The position numbers and the translations under genes are program-made. This document shows, one piece after another, positions 46,707-57,074 of a stretch of DNA of 62,955 bases; position 1 is the stretch's first letter; each line of letters opens with the position of its first letter. Below the pieces are notes generated by a model. The model did not search any database, had not been told where the DNA came from, and saw only the letters and a list, made by a program, of their open reading frames with translations. Source of the stretch: Halieaceae bacterium (GTDB lineage Bacteria > Pseudomonadota > Gammaproteobacteria > Pseudomonadales > Halieaceae); NCBI GenBank assembly GCA_028280635.1, contig JANQLM010000009.1, positions 1-62,955 of the forward strand, in the 5' to 3' direction.

Positions 46707-48206
46707 ATGGAGTTATCCGCGGTGTTCAGTCGCGCCCAGCGCGGCATCGGCGCGCCCGCCGTTCAGGTGGAGACTCATATCTCCAACGGCCTGCCGGCTT
46801 TCAATATTGTCGGCCTGCCGGCCACCGCCGTGCGCGAGAGCAAGGAAAGAGTGCGCTCGGCGCTACTGAACTCTCACTTTGAATGGCCGGCCCGGCGCCT
46901 GACGGTGAACCTCGCACCTGCCGATCTCCCCAAGGACGGGGGACGCTTCGACCTGCCCATCGCCCTGGGCATACTGGCCGCCTCCGGCCAGTTGCCGGCG
47001 GCGGCCCTCAACGGTCGCGAATTCCTGGGCGAGCTGGCCCTGGATGGCGACCTGCGCCCGGTATCCGGCAGCGTGGCGGCCGCCATCGCCTGCAGCCAGG
47101 AGCAGCGCACCCTGGTGCTGCCGGTGCAGAACGCCGACAGCGCGGCACTGGTGCCGGGCGCGAGGGTGGTAGCCGCACGCTGTCTTCTGACCCTGTGCGC
47201 CTGGCTACAGGGCCGTGACAAGGTGCGCTACGCCAGCGGCCGGGAGGAAATACCGGCCGCGCACTACCCGGACCTGGCCGAAGTGCGGGGGCATCCGCTG
47301 GCCAAGCGCGCCCTGGAAGTCGCCGCGGCTGGCGGCCATCACCTGCTGTTGTGCGGCCCACCCGGCACCGGCAAGACCATGTTGGCCGCCCGCCTGCCCG
47401 GCATACTGCCGACAATCACGGCGAGTGAGCTGCTGGAAGTCATGGCCCTGCGCAGTGCCGCGGCCGCCGAGCCCGGCGAAGACAGTTTCCGAAGGCCCTT
47501 CCGGGCGCCCCACCACTCGGCTTCCGCCAGCGCCCTGGTCGGTGGCGGTAGCTGCCCGCGACCCGGAGAAATCTCCCTGGCCCACAACGGAGTACTGTTT
47601 CTAGACGAGCTTCCGGAATACCCGCGGCAGGTGCTGGAAACCCTGCGCGAACCGCTGGAAGCGGGTGAGATAACACTATCGCGGGCCCTGCACCGGATTA
47701 CTTTCCCCGCCCGCTTCCAGCTCATCGCGGCAATGAACCCCTGCCCCTGCGGATTCGAGGGCGACCGGCGACGTGCCTGCCGCTGCACACCGGACCAGGT
47801 GGATCGCTACCAGCAGCGACTGTCAGGTCCTTTGCTGGATCGCATCGACATCCAGCTAAGGCTGCCGCGCCTGCCTCCGAGCAGCGTGCTGGACCGCGCA
47901 GCGGCGGCGGAAGAGGAGCACTCTGAGCAGGTGCGAGCCCGTGTCAATTCAGCGCGCGAGCTGGCAATGGAACGCCAGGGCGTAAGCAATGCACGCCTCA
48001 CCGGCGACGCCATGAGAGAGCACTGCGCCCTGCCGGAGGCAGATCGTCGTTACCTGGAACAGGCCGCGGAGCGACAGGCCCTGTCACTGCGCGGCGTGGA
48101 AAGGGTGTTACGGGTGGCCAGGAGTATCGCTGATTTGGCCGAAGCGCCGCAGCTGAACCGGGCACACCTGGTAGAGGCGCTGGCCTATCGCCAGCTAAAG
48201 GGCTAG
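46707..48206 (+). CDS. yifB: YifB family Mg-chelatase-like AAA+ ATPase (ComM)
   Basis: 499 residues. N-terminal Lon-like ChlI domain (about 1-165), AAA+ domain with Walker A GPPGTGKT near 215-222 and Walker B LFLDELPEY, and a C-terminal Mg_chelatase domain. In naturally competent bacteria ComM is a helicase promoting branch migration during transformation. GGGAGGAG ribosome site precedes the ATG. Confidence 0.95.
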   Translation: MELSAVFSRAQRGIGAPAVQVETHISNGLPAFNIVGLPATAVRESKERVRSALLNSHFEWPARRLTVNLAPADLPKDGGRFDLPIALGILAASGQLPAAALNGREFLGELALDGDLRPVSGSVAAAIACSQEQRTLVLPVQNADSAALVPGARVVAARCLLTLCAWLQGRDKVRYASGREEIPAAHYPDLAEVRGHPLAKRALEVAAAGGHHLLLCGPPGTGKTMLAARLPGILPTITASELLEVMALRSAAAAEPGEDSFRRPFRAPHHSASASALVGGGSCPRPGEISLAHNGVLFLDELPEYPRQVLETLREPLEAGEITLSRALHRITFPARFQLIAAMNPCPCGFEGDRRRACRCTPDQVDRYQQRLSGPLLDRIDIQLRLPRLPPSSVLDRAAAAEEEHSEQVRARVNSARELAMERQGVSNARLTGDAMREHCALPEADRRYLEQAAERQALSLRGVERVLRVARSIADLAEAPQLNRAHLVEALAYRQLKG

Positions 48207-48213
48207 GCGGCGA

Positions 48214-48678
48214 CTATTCGGAATCGTCCGCACTGGGCGCGGTGTTGTTCACGTCGCGGCGGCGCTCGTAGGGCTTCTTGTTGGGTGAGGCAGACACCTT
48301 GTTGAACTTGATTTCCTTGAACGGATTCCAGCCCCCGTCATCGTCCGAATCGGCGGCGGCCTCGCGGGTTTCAGTGGCTGCGCCGGTAGTCTCAGCAGCC
48401 ATCGGCGCGACCATGCCGTCGGCACTCACCGCCTGCTCTTCGATCTGTGCACCAGAAACGGCTTCGGGCAGTGGCGCGGGTGTTGCCGAGGCCGTGCTTG
48501 CCTTCACGCAGGCACTACCAGCGGCGGTGCGAACCAGGGTTTCCATGCTGTCGTCCCACTCCGGATAAGCCGCTTTCAGCTCGGCGAGGGTAGCTGCTAC
48601 AACACTGCGACAATCCGCCAACACCGGCGATGAGAGGGCAGCAGACAGCAGGCCGATTGCAAAAAGCACGTGTTTCAT
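48214..48678 (-). CDS. Hypothetical exported protein with acidic Ala/Thr-rich linker
   Basis: 154 residues from the ATG at 48678. Signal peptide (about 1-21, ending LA-D), two cysteines (C23, C56) in a short folded N-terminal part, an Ala/Thr/Glu linker, an acidic run and a conserved-looking end WNPFKEIKFNKVSASPNKKPYERRRD. No family recognised. Convergent with yifB, 7 nt apart. Confidence 0.7.
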   Translation of the reverse strand: MKHVLFAIGLLSAALSSPVLADCRSVVAATLAELKAAYPEWDDSMETLVRTAAGSACVKASTASATPAPLPEAVSGAQIEEQAVSADGMVAPMAAETTGAATETREAAADSDDDGGWNPFKEIKFNKVSASPNKKPYERRRDVNNTAPSADDSE

Positions 48679-48967
48679 AGTGTTTTCCCGAGGTCCAGAC
48701 AGCACTTCATAGTACCGGCGCTTTCCTTGACTGCAAGTCTTTTCATATATGCATAAGCAGCACCATCCCGGTGCAAGCCCGGCACCAAAAAGCGGCAGTA
48801 CCTTCAGGCATCTGCGCCACAGACCCTCCCACGGAGCTCTTCGTCGTGAATAAACCCCGCGAATTCCACACTTGGAATAAGTTGGCCTGCTTCTTGCTCA
48901 TTACCTGTCGATGCCGACACATCAGACGCGGCACACCAATGAACAGACAAAATGAGAGACCATCCCA

Positions 48968-49690
48968 ATGCAATTCAACAAGAGCCTTATCACTGCCGCG
49001 GTACTGACAGCCGGCTTCATGGCTGCTCCCACATACGCTGATTCTCTGTCCGCCAACGCTTCCGTGACCAACAACTACATCTGGCGCGGTCTGACGCAGA
49101 CGACCAACGAACCGGCCGTACAGGGTGGCATCGATTACGCCCACGATTCCGGCTTCTACGCCGGCACCTGGGTATCCAACGTGCAGTACGCCTCTGACGA
49201 CGTGTACTCCTACGAGCACGATATCTATGCCGGCTACGCCTTTGAAGTGGGCGAAGTCAGCATTGATGTGGGCTACCTGTACTACAACTATGACGAGGAA
49301 GCAGAGTTCGACTTCGGTGAGGTCTACGTCCAGTTTGGCTGGAAAGGCCTTGGCGTTGGCGCCTGGGTACTGACCAACACCGAAGCCGACGAGATTGGCG
49401 ACCAGGACTTCGGCGCCGGTGAGGCCTACTACGTCTCCGTCGATTACGCCTTCGAAATTGGCAACGGTATCGAGATCGGCCTGCACGGCGGCTACCACGA
49501 CGGTGACTTCCAGGAGGCCTTCAACGGCACCGACGGCGATTACTACGACTACAACATCTCCCTGTCCAAGGGCGGATTCGGCTTCATGATCACCGACACA
49601 GACGCCGGCGGTCCGGCTTCAGAGGGTGGCCTGGACAACGACGAGGTCAAGTTCGTGGTGTCCTACTCGGTGGACGTAGACCTGCTGTAA
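48968..49690 (+). CDS. TorF family putative porin
   Basis: 240 residues with a signal peptide (cleavage near TYA-DS). Repeated amphipathic strands (NYIWRGLTQTTNEPAVQGGIDY, VGYLYYNY) and a terminal strand VKFVVSYSVDVDLL fit the TIGR02001/TorF outer-membrane barrel. Very acidic. The 289-bp region before it shows no gene. Followed by a strong terminator. Confidence 0.88.
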   Translation: MQFNKSLITAAVLTAGFMAAPTYADSLSANASVTNNYIWRGLTQTTNEPAVQGGIDYAHDSGFYAGTWVSNVQYASDDVYSYEHDIYAGYAFEVGEVSIDVGYLYYNYDEEAEFDFGEVYVQFGWKGLGVGAWVLTNTEADEIGDQDFGAGEAYYVSVDYAFEIGNGIEIGLHGGYHDGDFQEAFNGTDGDYYDYNISLSKGGFGFMITDTDAGGPASEGGLDNDEVKFVVSYSVDVDLL

Positions 49691-49715
49691 GTCTCGTCAC
49701 CTTGTGAACAGAAAG

Positions 49716-49741
49716 AGCCCGCCGTCTGGCGGGCTTTTTTT
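49716..49741 (+). terminator. Intrinsic terminator of the TorF-type porin gene
   Basis: AGCCCGCC (49716-49723), loop GTCT, GGCGGGCT (49728-49735), then a run of seven T ending at 49741. It lies 25 nt after the stop. Confidence 0.93.
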
Positions 49742-49782
49742 GCCAGATAGTGTCTGGATTTGCTTCGTAGGCCGGCCGCGAA

Positions 49783-49886
49783 CTGATGCCTACCGTTTCC
49801 AGGACACGCTACAAGCGTGACATCCATGTCTCGCTCGGAAACGGCCGTCCCTGGCCGTTTACGGTCCTGGAAACGGTAGGCATCAG
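49783..49886. repeat. 104-bp branched inverted repeat
   Basis: Perfect 23-bp arms at 49783-49805 (starting CTGATGCCTACCG) and 49864-49886 enclose two smaller hairpins: ACGCT/AGCGT (49806-49810 with 49814-49818, 3-nt loop) and AAACGGCC/GGCCGTTT (49839-49846 with 49853-49860, 6-nt loop). The whole can fold as a multi-branched structure on either strand. It lies between the porin terminator and the 3' end of the DUF6482 gene. It may be a small mobile repeat (MITE-like) or a structured RNA. Confidence 0.75.
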
Positions 49887-49944
49887 CTCACGTCCTCGGA
49901 CAAAGCGAGGTCTGAGAACAGTGCACTCCTAGAGAGGGGGCTGT

Positions 49945-50256
49945 TTAATTAAGCCAGGACGGGAAGGTTTCCAGCGGGACTTCCATACGGTTGCTGCCGG
50001 CGGGGCCGGGCTGGCCGACCATTTCGTCGTAGGCGCTTTCGTGCACCAGCACCATTTCCCTGACTTCCAGGCCGGAGAGCTTTTCCCGCATCGCCACCAG
50101 GTTCACGGTGCGCAGCGGCTTGCCGTCGGATTCGCAGACCAGGTAGCGCTGGTTCTCGAGCTCGGCTTCGGCCAGGTACAGGCTCAGCTCCGCGGAACGG
50201 ATTGCCAGCTTGTCGATGGGCTGGCGTTTGTTCAGCTCTGACAGGGTTATTTTCAT
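49945..50256 (-). CDS. DUF6482 family protein
   Basis: 103 residues, cytoplasmic. MKITLSELNKRQPIDKLAIRSAE start, a YLVCESDGKPLR strand region and a VHESAYDEMVG block fit DUF6482 of pseudomonad-type bacteria. The ATG at 50256 is used because a GGGAG site lies just upstream; the GTG two codons earlier overlaps that site. Divergent from rep. Confidence 0.72.
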   Translation of the reverse strand: MKITLSELNKRQPIDKLAIRSAELSLYLAEAELENQRYLVCESDGKPLRTVNLVAMREKLSGLEVREMVLVHESAYDEMVGQPGPAGSNRMEVPLETFPSWLN

Positions 50257-50344
50257 CGGCACTCCCGGGATCCTGTGGCTGCTGTAATAGTATCGACTGG
50301 CCGGCCGCTGCTACAATGAGCGCCCCTTCCGCGGTATCCAGACG

Positions 50345-52348
50345 GTGTCCCAGAAAGCACAACTCAATCCCAGGCAGGCTGAGGCCGTGGCCTATATCGA
50401 CGGCCCCCTGTTGGTGCTGGCCGGCGCGGGCAGCGGCAAAACCAGTGTCATTACGCAGAAAATCGCCTACCTGATCGACAAGTGCGGCATCCCGGCGCGC
50501 AACATCGCCGCGGTCACCTTTACCAACAAGGCCGCCCGGGAAATGCGCGAGCGGGTCGGCAAGCTGGTATCGGAATCTGCCGGCGAGGGCCTGGTGGTCA
50601 GCACGTTCCACCAGTTGGGCCTGCGGGTGTTGCGTGAGGAACGGCGGGCCTTTGGCCTCAAGGGTGGCTTCTCCATTTTTGACGGCCAGGACAGCCAGAC
50701 GCTGATCAAGGACATCCTTCTGCAGGAACACGGCGCCGAGGGCGACCAGGCGGCGACTATCCAGCACCGGATTTCCCAGTGGAAAAACGACGGCGTTACC
50801 CCGGAGCAGGCGGTGGCCAGCGGCGGCGGCCCCGCCGATATGCTCTGTGCCCAGGCCTACCTGCGCTACAACCGCGCCCTGCGCGCCTACAACGCCCTCG
50901 ACTTCGATGACCTGATCCTGCTGCCGGTGCAGCTATTCGAGCGCGAGCCTGAGATTCTCGAGAAGTGGCAGAACCGCATGCGCTACCTGCTGGTGGACGA
51001 GTACCAGGACACCAACAGCGCCCAGTACACGCTGGTAAGGCAACTGGTGGGGGTGACCGGCCGCATGACCGTGGTGGGTGACGACGACCAGTCCATCTAT
51101 GCCTGGCGCGGCGCGCGTCCTGAAAACCTGGCGCAACTGCAGCAGGATTTTCCCGGCCTCAAGGTCGTGAAGCTGGAACAGAACTATCGTTCCAGCGGTC
51201 GTATCCTTGGCGCCGCCAACCAGCTCATCGCCAACAACGAACACGTGTTCGAGAAATCCCTGTGGAGTGAGTTCGGCCCCGGCGAACAAATCCGCATCAT
51301 GCGCTGCGCCGACGAGCAGACGGAGGCGGACCAGGTAGTGGCGGAGATTCTCGATCACCAGCTTCGCAAGCGCACCCGGCTCGGCGACTACGCAGTGCTG
51401 TATCGCGGCAATCACCAGTCCCGCCTGCTGGAACTGGCGCTGCAGCAACAGCAGGTGCCCTACCAGATGAGCGGCGGCCAGTCCTTTTTTGCCCGCAACG
51501 AGGTCAAGGACATCATGGCCTACCTGCGGCTACTGATTAATGCCGACGACGACAACGCCTTCCTGCGCATTGCCAACGTACCGCGCCGCAAGCTGGGCCC
51601 CGGCACCCTGGAATCCCTGGGCAACTATGCCAATACGGCTGGGCTGAGCCTGTCGCGCGCCGCGGCCGGCGTCGGCGGCGATATCCCCGAGGCGGGTCGC
51701 GAGCGGTTGCGCCAGTTTGTTGGCTGGCTGGACGCCACCCGCCAGCGCTGCTTCGGTGGCGACGCCGTCGGCGGCGTGCGGCAGATGCTTCGCGATATCG
51801 AGTACCGGGACTGGCTGGACAACCTCAGCTCCAGCGAAGAGGTGGCAGAACGTCGCATGGCCAACGTGGATTTCCTGGTAGACAGCCTGCAGCGAGTCAT
51901 GCAGCAGGACCAGGTCGACCTGGATGAGGCTATCGCCCGGCTGGTGTTGCGCGACCTGATGGAGCAGCAGGAAGAAGAGAAGCAGACCGGCGACAGCGTG
52001 CAACTGATGACCCTGCACGCGGCCAAGGGCCTCGAGTTCCCCCACGTCTACATGATCGGCGTGGAGGAGAACCTGCTGCCGCATCGCAACAGCATTGATG
52101 ACGGCAACATAGCCGAAGAGCGGCGGCTGGCCTACGTGGGCATCACCCGCGCCCGCCAGACCCTGACCATGAGCTACGCGGCGAAGCGTCGTCAGTTCGG
52201 CGACACCGTGGACTGCGAGCCCAGCCGCTTTATCGATGAGCTGCCTGTGGACGACCTGGTGTTCCAGGGCGGAGAGACCGAAGACAAGGCCGTGGCCCAG
52301 GAGCGTGCCAACGAGACCCTGGCGGGACTGAAACAGCTACTGAATTAG
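50345..52348 (+). CDS. rep: ATP-dependent DNA helicase Rep
   Basis: 667 residues, superfamily 1A. Begins LNPRQAEAVAYIDGPLLVLAGAGSGKT (Q motif and Walker A in one stretch); also VDEYQDTN, GDDDQSIYAWRGA, LEQNYRS, LMTLHAAKGLEFPHV and YVGITRARQTL. Rep clears proteins ahead of replication forks. GTG start; TACAAT at 50312-50317 may be its -10. Confidence 0.95.
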   Translation: MSQKAQLNPRQAEAVAYIDGPLLVLAGAGSGKTSVITQKIAYLIDKCGIPARNIAAVTFTNKAAREMRERVGKLVSESAGEGLVVSTFHQLGLRVLREERRAFGLKGGFSIFDGQDSQTLIKDILLQEHGAEGDQAATIQHRISQWKNDGVTPEQAVASGGGPADMLCAQAYLRYNRALRAYNALDFDDLILLPVQLFEREPEILEKWQNRMRYLLVDEYQDTNSAQYTLVRQLVGVTGRMTVVGDDDQSIYAWRGARPENLAQLQQDFPGLKVVKLEQNYRSSGRILGAANQLIANNEHVFEKSLWSEFGPGEQIRIMRCADEQTEADQVVAEILDHQLRKRTRLGDYAVLYRGNHQSRLLELALQQQQVPYQMSGGQSFFARNEVKDIMAYLRLLINADDDNAFLRIANVPRRKLGPGTLESLGNYANTAGLSLSRAAAGVGGDIPEAGRERLRQFVGWLDATRQRCFGGDAVGGVRQMLRDIEYRDWLDNLSSSEEVAERRMANVDFLVDSLQRVMQQDQVDLDEAIARLVLRDLMEQQEEEKQTGDSVQLMTLHAAKGLEFPHVYMIGVEENLLPHRNSIDDGNIAEERRLAYVGITRARQTLTMSYAAKRRQFGDTVDCEPSRFIDELPVDDLVFQGGETEDKAVAQERANETLAGLKQLLN

Positions 52349-52378
52349 TCGCCGCTGCCGGCCCCGCTCACCGTCGCG

Positions 52379-53857
52379 CTATTCAAGACGGTCCGAGTAC
52401 TGCCCGTGCATCCACATCCGCGTGGCGCGGCCATCCTCGTCGACCTCGAAGCGCACCGTGTGCAGGGGTTCGTCCTTCTTTGAGTAGACCCGGAACACGT
52501 GGCCTTCCTCATGGCGCAGCGTGAGCTTGTAGTCCGCAGGCTTGTCGCTGTAGAGGGAAATACCGGTAAGGCCCTTGGAGGTAGCCGCCATCGCGTAGTT
52601 GATCGGCATCTGCTTGCGACCATAGACGCCCTGGTAGGCCACCACGTCAACCGACTCATCATCCTCAGCCGCTTCTGGCTCGCCGTCCGAGTCACCGCCT
52701 GCTTCGGCGGCTTTCTCGATGCCTGGCCCCATCAATGCAATGACCTGCCGCACCAGACTGGACGGCGCCACATCGTTGACGTTGACCATCATCACCACCG
52801 CCATCTTGTCCTGCGGGCGCAGCAGAAAGCTGGTGCGATAGCCCGGGCAATAGCCGCCATGGCCCACCCAGATGTCACTGCCCAGCTTGTTGAGCGAAAA
52901 GCCCAGGCCCCAGTTGGCGCCATCCATGTCGGGCTCCGCCCATTGCAGACGTTGCATCTCGCGCAGGGTGGTGGCCTTGATAACCTCTTCGCCACCGTTT
53001 TCACGCAGGCGGAACTGCCACTTGGCAAAGCGGGCCAGGTCGTTGGCGCTTGACGCGAAACCCGCCGCGGGCGCAATACCATTCAGGCGGTACCTGCCGA
53101 CCTCCGGGCGCTTGCCTTTGCTGTCCGGCAGGCGGTAGCCCGCCGCGAAGCGCCTGCCGTAGTCTTCCACCGGCAACTCGCTGGTGGTTGCCTCCATACC
53201 GAGAGGTACGAGGATGTTCTTTCGGACGTAGTCGTGATAATCGCGATCCGACGCCGCGGCGATGGCCTCCCCTGCCAGGCTCATACCCAGGTTGGAGTAC
53301 TGGAAACGCTCATAGGGGCGGTACAGGGCAGACTGTTCGCTGACACCTTCCTGTATGGTGCCGCGGGCGGGGAAATCCTCGTCCACCCAGTAGGGCGTGA
53401 CCGCCTCTCGCGGCAACCCGGCCACATGGGACAGGATATTGCGCAGCGTTACCGGCTCCTCGGCGTCGGCATGGGGCGGCAGGTCGTACCAGGGCAGCAG
53501 CTCTTCAAGCGGTGCGTCGAGGTCAAGCTTGCCGGCATCCCGTAGCTGCATCACCCCGATACTGGTAAACAGCTTCGAAACCGAGCACACGCTGTAGGCG
53601 GTATCCGGCGTCGCCGGCACCTTGCCGCGCAGGCGCGCATAGCCGAAGCCCTCGGCCCAAACGGTTTCCTGGTCTGCCACCACCGCGATCGAGGCGCCGG
53701 GCACCCGGTCGTACTGCAATCGGTTCTCCAGCCAGGCGTTCGCGAGGAAGATGCCTGCCTGTACGTCCCGGTGGTCAGCGAGCGAGCCTGCGTTCGCGGA
53801 TGTGACGCCAAGTAGATAGAAAACACCTGCGAGCAGGCTGCGTAAAAAGCCGTTCAT
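52379..53857 (-). CDS. Exported serine hydrolase of the beta-lactamase/PBP-like family
   Basis: 492 residues with a signal peptide (about 1-23). S92-X-X-K95 (SVSK), YSN near 190 and WVGHGG (in place of KTG) match class C beta-lactamase-related peptidases and esterases. A C-terminal extension of about 130 residues (DUF3471-like) follows. More likely an esterase or D-amino peptidase than an antibiotic-resistance enzyme. The ATG at 53857 is preceded by GGAGA. Confidence 0.87.
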   Translation of the reverse strand: MNGFLRSLLAGVFYLLGVTSANAGSLADHRDVQAGIFLANAWLENRLQYDRVPGASIAVVADQETVWAEGFGYARLRGKVPATPDTAYSVCSVSKLFTSIGVMQLRDAGKLDLDAPLEELLPWYDLPPHADAEEPVTLRNILSHVAGLPREAVTPYWVDEDFPARGTIQEGVSEQSALYRPYERFQYSNLGMSLAGEAIAAASDRDYHDYVRKNILVPLGMEATTSELPVEDYGRRFAAGYRLPDSKGKRPEVGRYRLNGIAPAAGFASSANDLARFAKWQFRLRENGGEEVIKATTLREMQRLQWAEPDMDGANWGLGFSLNKLGSDIWVGHGGYCPGYRTSFLLRPQDKMAVVMMVNVNDVAPSSLVRQVIALMGPGIEKAAEAGGDSDGEPEAAEDDESVDVVAYQGVYGRKQMPINYAMAATSKGLTGISLYSDKPADYKLTLRHEEGHVFRVYSKKDEPLHTVRFEVDEDGRATRMWMHGQYSDRLE

Positions 53858-53930
53858 GGGCAAGTCTCCGTTACTGGGTGTTCAGCGCTAGCGCCCCGGA
53901 ATCGTATCGGACGCGTCAGGGGTTCGGTCA

Positions 53931-56900
53931 CTAGCTTAGCTCACCCGAAGACTCAGCGGGCTGGCCCTTGAGGCGTTCACGCAGGCCCTGGACGATGCGG
54001 TAGAAGGCCGGGATAAACAGTGTACCTACCAGCAGTGCGGCCAGCATGCCGCCAAACACGGTGTAGCCCAGCGACCGCTGACCGTACATGCCGGCACCGG
54101 AAGCAATCACCAGTGGCACGATACCCAGGATGAAAGACACCGCCGTCATGCAAACGGCCCGGAAGCGCAGCTTCGCCGCCTGGCGCGCGGCTTCCGCGAT
54201 CTCCAGCCCCTCCTGCTCGCGTTGGCGGCGGGCAAACTCAACGATGAGGATGGCATTCTTGGCCGCCATGCCAATCAGCAATACCAGGCCGATCTGTGCG
54301 TACAGGTTAAGCGCCGTGCCGGTCAGCAATAACCCGGCCACCGCCCCGCCCAGGGCCATGGGTACCACCAGGATGATGGCGAAGGGAATGGAGAAGCTCT
54401 CGTACTGGGCCACCAGGAACAGGTAGATAAACACCAGCGCCAGGGCGAAGGCGAGTGGTGCCTGGCCGGAGGCCTGCTTTTCCTGGTAGGCAGAACCGGT
54501 CCACTCGTAGCGGTAGCCGGGCGCCAGGGTATCGGCAGCCATGGCCTCGAGCGTGGTGATCGCATCACCGGAGCTGACCCCCTGGGCCGGGCCACCGCGA
54601 ATGGTCGCCGAGCGAAACAGGTTGTAACGCTCGGCGACATCGGGGCCGAGGATCGGCCGCGTGGTAGCCAGGGTACTGAGCGGCACCATCTCGCCGCGAC
54701 GTGAACGCACGTAGTAGAGCTCCAGGTCATCGAGGTCGGAGCGGTACTGGGAATCCGCCTGCATGATGACCTTGTAGGTCTTGCCGAAACGATTGAAGTC
54801 GTTGATGTAGAGCGACCCCATCTGCGCCTGCAGGGTGTTGAAAATCTCGTCCAGCGGCACGCCCAGGTTCTTGGCTTTTACGCGGTCGATGTCGATGAAG
54901 TACTGCGGCACGTTGGCCCGGTAGGTGCTGAACACGCCCGTCAGGTGACGCTGCTGGTTGCCGCTCACCACCATGATATTGACCATCTCATTAAGCTCGG
55001 CGGCGGAGCGGCCGAGGGTGTCCTGCAGTACGAATTCCAGCCCGCCCACCGAGCCCATGCCCGGTACCGCCGGTGGGGTAATGGCGAACACCTGGGCCTC
55101 CGGTATGGCCTGGAAAGCCAGGCCGTTGACCCGCTGGGCAATGCTGAACACCTGGTTCTCTACGCCGGCCCGGTCATCCCAATGGGCAAGCACCACGAAC
55201 ATGGTGCCCGCATTGCTCTGCAGGGCGCCATTGAGAATCGAATAGCCGGTGATTGCCGTGATGGACTCGATGCGGGTGTCCTGCTTCATGAGCTCGGTGA
55301 GCTTGCCCATCGCCGCCTCGGTACGGTTGAAAGACGCCGCGTCGGGAAGCTGCAGGCTGACCAGCATCAGCCCCTTGTCCTCATCGGGCACAAAGCTGGT
55401 AGGGGTAGACAACACGCCCAGGGCCAGCCCGCCCACCACCAGGCCGTAGACCACGACCACCACCGCGAGCTTGCGCAGCAGCCAGCTAACGCCGCTGTCG
55501 TAACGCGCGGTCAGGTGGTTAAAGCCGCGGGAGAAGGCGGCAAACCAGCGGGACTCATTGCGCGGGCCGGACTTCAGCAACAGGCTGCACAGCGCCGGGC
55601 TCAGGGTCAGCGCATTGACGGAGGAGAACACCACGGCCACGCAGATCGTCACGGCAAACTGCCGATACATCACCCCGGTGATGCCCGGCAACATCGCCAC
55701 CGGCACAAATACCGCGAGCAAGACCAGGGTGGTGGCGATCACTGCCCCACCGACTTCACGCATGGTGAGAGAGGCCGCCTGCCGCGGCGTCATGTCGGGG
55801 TCATCCCGAAGGTGGCGATCACAGTTCTCCACCACCAGGATGCCGTCGTCCACCACAATGCCAATAGCGAGAATCAGGCCGAACAGCGTCACGGTGTTGA
55901 TCGACATGCCGATCAATTCCATCACCGCGAAGGTCGCCACCAACGACACGGGGATGGCGATAGCCGGCACCAACGTCGTGCGCCAGTTGCCCAGGAAAAC
56001 AAAGGTCACCAGGATCACCAGCGCTATCGCCTCGAACAGCGATTCCGTCACCTGGTTGATGGCGGTGGAGACATAGCGCGTGGTGTCGTAACTGACGCGG
56101 TACTCGAGGTCGTCAGGGAAAAACGCCGACAGCCGCTCCAGTTCCGCATCCACCTTGGCACCCGCCGACAGCGCGTTGGCGCCGGGCTGGGTGTAGAAGG
56201 CCATGTTTACCGCCGGCGTGCCGTCAAACCTGCCCGAGAAGGCGTAGTCGGCTTGCCCCAGCTCCACCCGCGCCACGTCCCGCAGGTACAGGGCCGAGCC
56301 ATCGGCATTGGCCCGCAGTACGATACTGCCGAACTCTTCCGCCTGCTCCAGGCGCCCCTTGGTCTGCAGGGTGTACTCGGTTTGCAGCTTGCCGGTGAAG
56401 GGCGGCGAACCCACCTTGCCGGCGGCCACCTGCACGTTTTGCTCCTCCAACGCGGTCAAGACGTCGCCGGTGGTCACCGAAAGCTGGGCCATCTGGTTGG
56501 GGTCCAGCCACAGGCGCATGGAATACTCGGCCTCGCCGATAATCTCGGCAGAGGAAATGCCTTCGATACGCGCCAGGCTGCTCTGAACGTTGATGGCGGC
56601 ATAGTTCGACAGGAACTTGTAATCGTAGGTGCCACCCGGTGAAAAGAAGCTGACTACCTTGAGTATGTCGGGCGACTGCTCTTCGACAGTGAGACCCTGG
56701 TCGCGCACTTCGGCGGGCAGTTGCGGCTCTGCCAGCTTCACCCGGTTCTGCACCCTCACCAGCGCCATGTCGGAATCGCTGCCTACCCTGAAAGTCACGG
56801 TGAGGCGGTAGCTACCGTCGTTGGCGCTCTTGGAGGACATGTAGATCATATCCTCGACACCGTTGATGGCATCCTCGATCGGAGTGGCGACGGTTTCCTC

Positions 56901-57074
56901 CACCACTTCCGCCGACGCGCCCGGGTAGGCGCCGATGACCTGAATAGAAGGCGGTGCAATATTCGGGTACTCCGCCACCGGCAGGATTTTCAGCGCGATC
57001 GCGCCGGCCAGCGTCATCACGATGGCCACTACAATGGCGAACTTGGGCCGGTCGATAAAGAACTGGCTGAACAT
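53931..57074 (-). CDS. RND multidrug efflux permease (AcrB/MexB type, HAE1)
   Basis: 1047 residues, twelve membrane segments and two large periplasmic loops. Proton-relay D409-D410 in [27 protein letters not shown] at the start and the C-terminal helix are typical. The ATG overlaps the adaptor stop by 1 nt (TGATG). No outer-membrane TolC-type gene and no regulator is next to it. Confidence 0.95.
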   Translation of the reverse strand: MFSQFFIDRPKFAIVVAIVMTLAGAIALKILPVAEYPNIAPPSIQVIGAYPGASAEVVEETVATPIEDAINGVEDMIYMSSKSANDGSYRLTVTFRVGSDSDMALVRVQNRVKLAEPQLPAEVRDQGLTVEEQSPDILKVVSFFSPGGTYDYKFLSNYAAINVQSSLARIEGISSAEIIGEAEYSMRLWLDPNQMAQLSVTTGDVLTALEEQNVQVAAGKVGSPPFTGKLQTEYTLQTKGRLEQAEEFGSIVLRANADGSALYLRDVARVELGQADYAFSGRFDGTPAVNMAFYTQPGANALSAGAKVDAELERLSAFFPDDLEYRVSYDTTRYVSTAINQVTESLFEAIALVILVTFVFLGNWRTTLVPAIAIPVSLVATFAVMELIGMSINTVTLFGLILAIGIVVDDGILVVENCDRHLRDDPDMTPRQAASLTMREVGGAVIATTLVLLAVFVPVAMLPGITGVMYRQFAVTICVAVVFSSVNALTLSPALCSLLLKSGPRNESRWFAAFSRGFNHLTARYDSGVSWLLRKLAVVVVVYGLVVGGLALGVLSTPTSFVPDEDKGLMLVSLQLPDAASFNRTEAAMGKLTELMKQDTRIESITAITGYSILNGALQSNAGTMFVVLAHWDDRAGVENQVFSIAQRVNGLAFQAIPEAQVFAITPPAVPGMGSVGGLEFVLQDTLGRSAAELNEMVNIMVVSGNQQRHLTGVFSTYRANVPQYFIDIDRVKAKNLGVPLDEIFNTLQAQMGSLYINDFNRFGKTYKVIMQADSQYRSDLDDLELYYVRSRRGEMVPLSTLATTRPILGPDVAERYNLFRSATIRGGPAQGVSSGDAITTLEAMAADTLAPGYRYEWTGSAYQEKQASGQAPLAFALALVFIYLFLVAQYESFSIPFAIILVVPMALGGAVAGLLLTGTALNLYAQIGLVLLIGMAAKNAILIVEFARRQREQEGLEIAEAARQAAKLRFRAVCMTAVSFILGIVPLVIASGAGMYGQRSLGYTVFGGMLAALLVGTLFIPAFYRIVQGLRERLKGQPAESSGELS

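Noticed and set aside
52379-53857. Antibiotic-resistance beta-lactamase
   Set aside because: The SxxK and YxN motifs are present, but the third motif is HGG rather than KTG and there is a long C-terminal extension, as in esterase or peptidase relatives.
54945-56642. 565-codon open frame on the plus strand
   Set aside because: Antisense of the RND permease gene, rich in His, Gln and Arg, with no ribosome site or domain.
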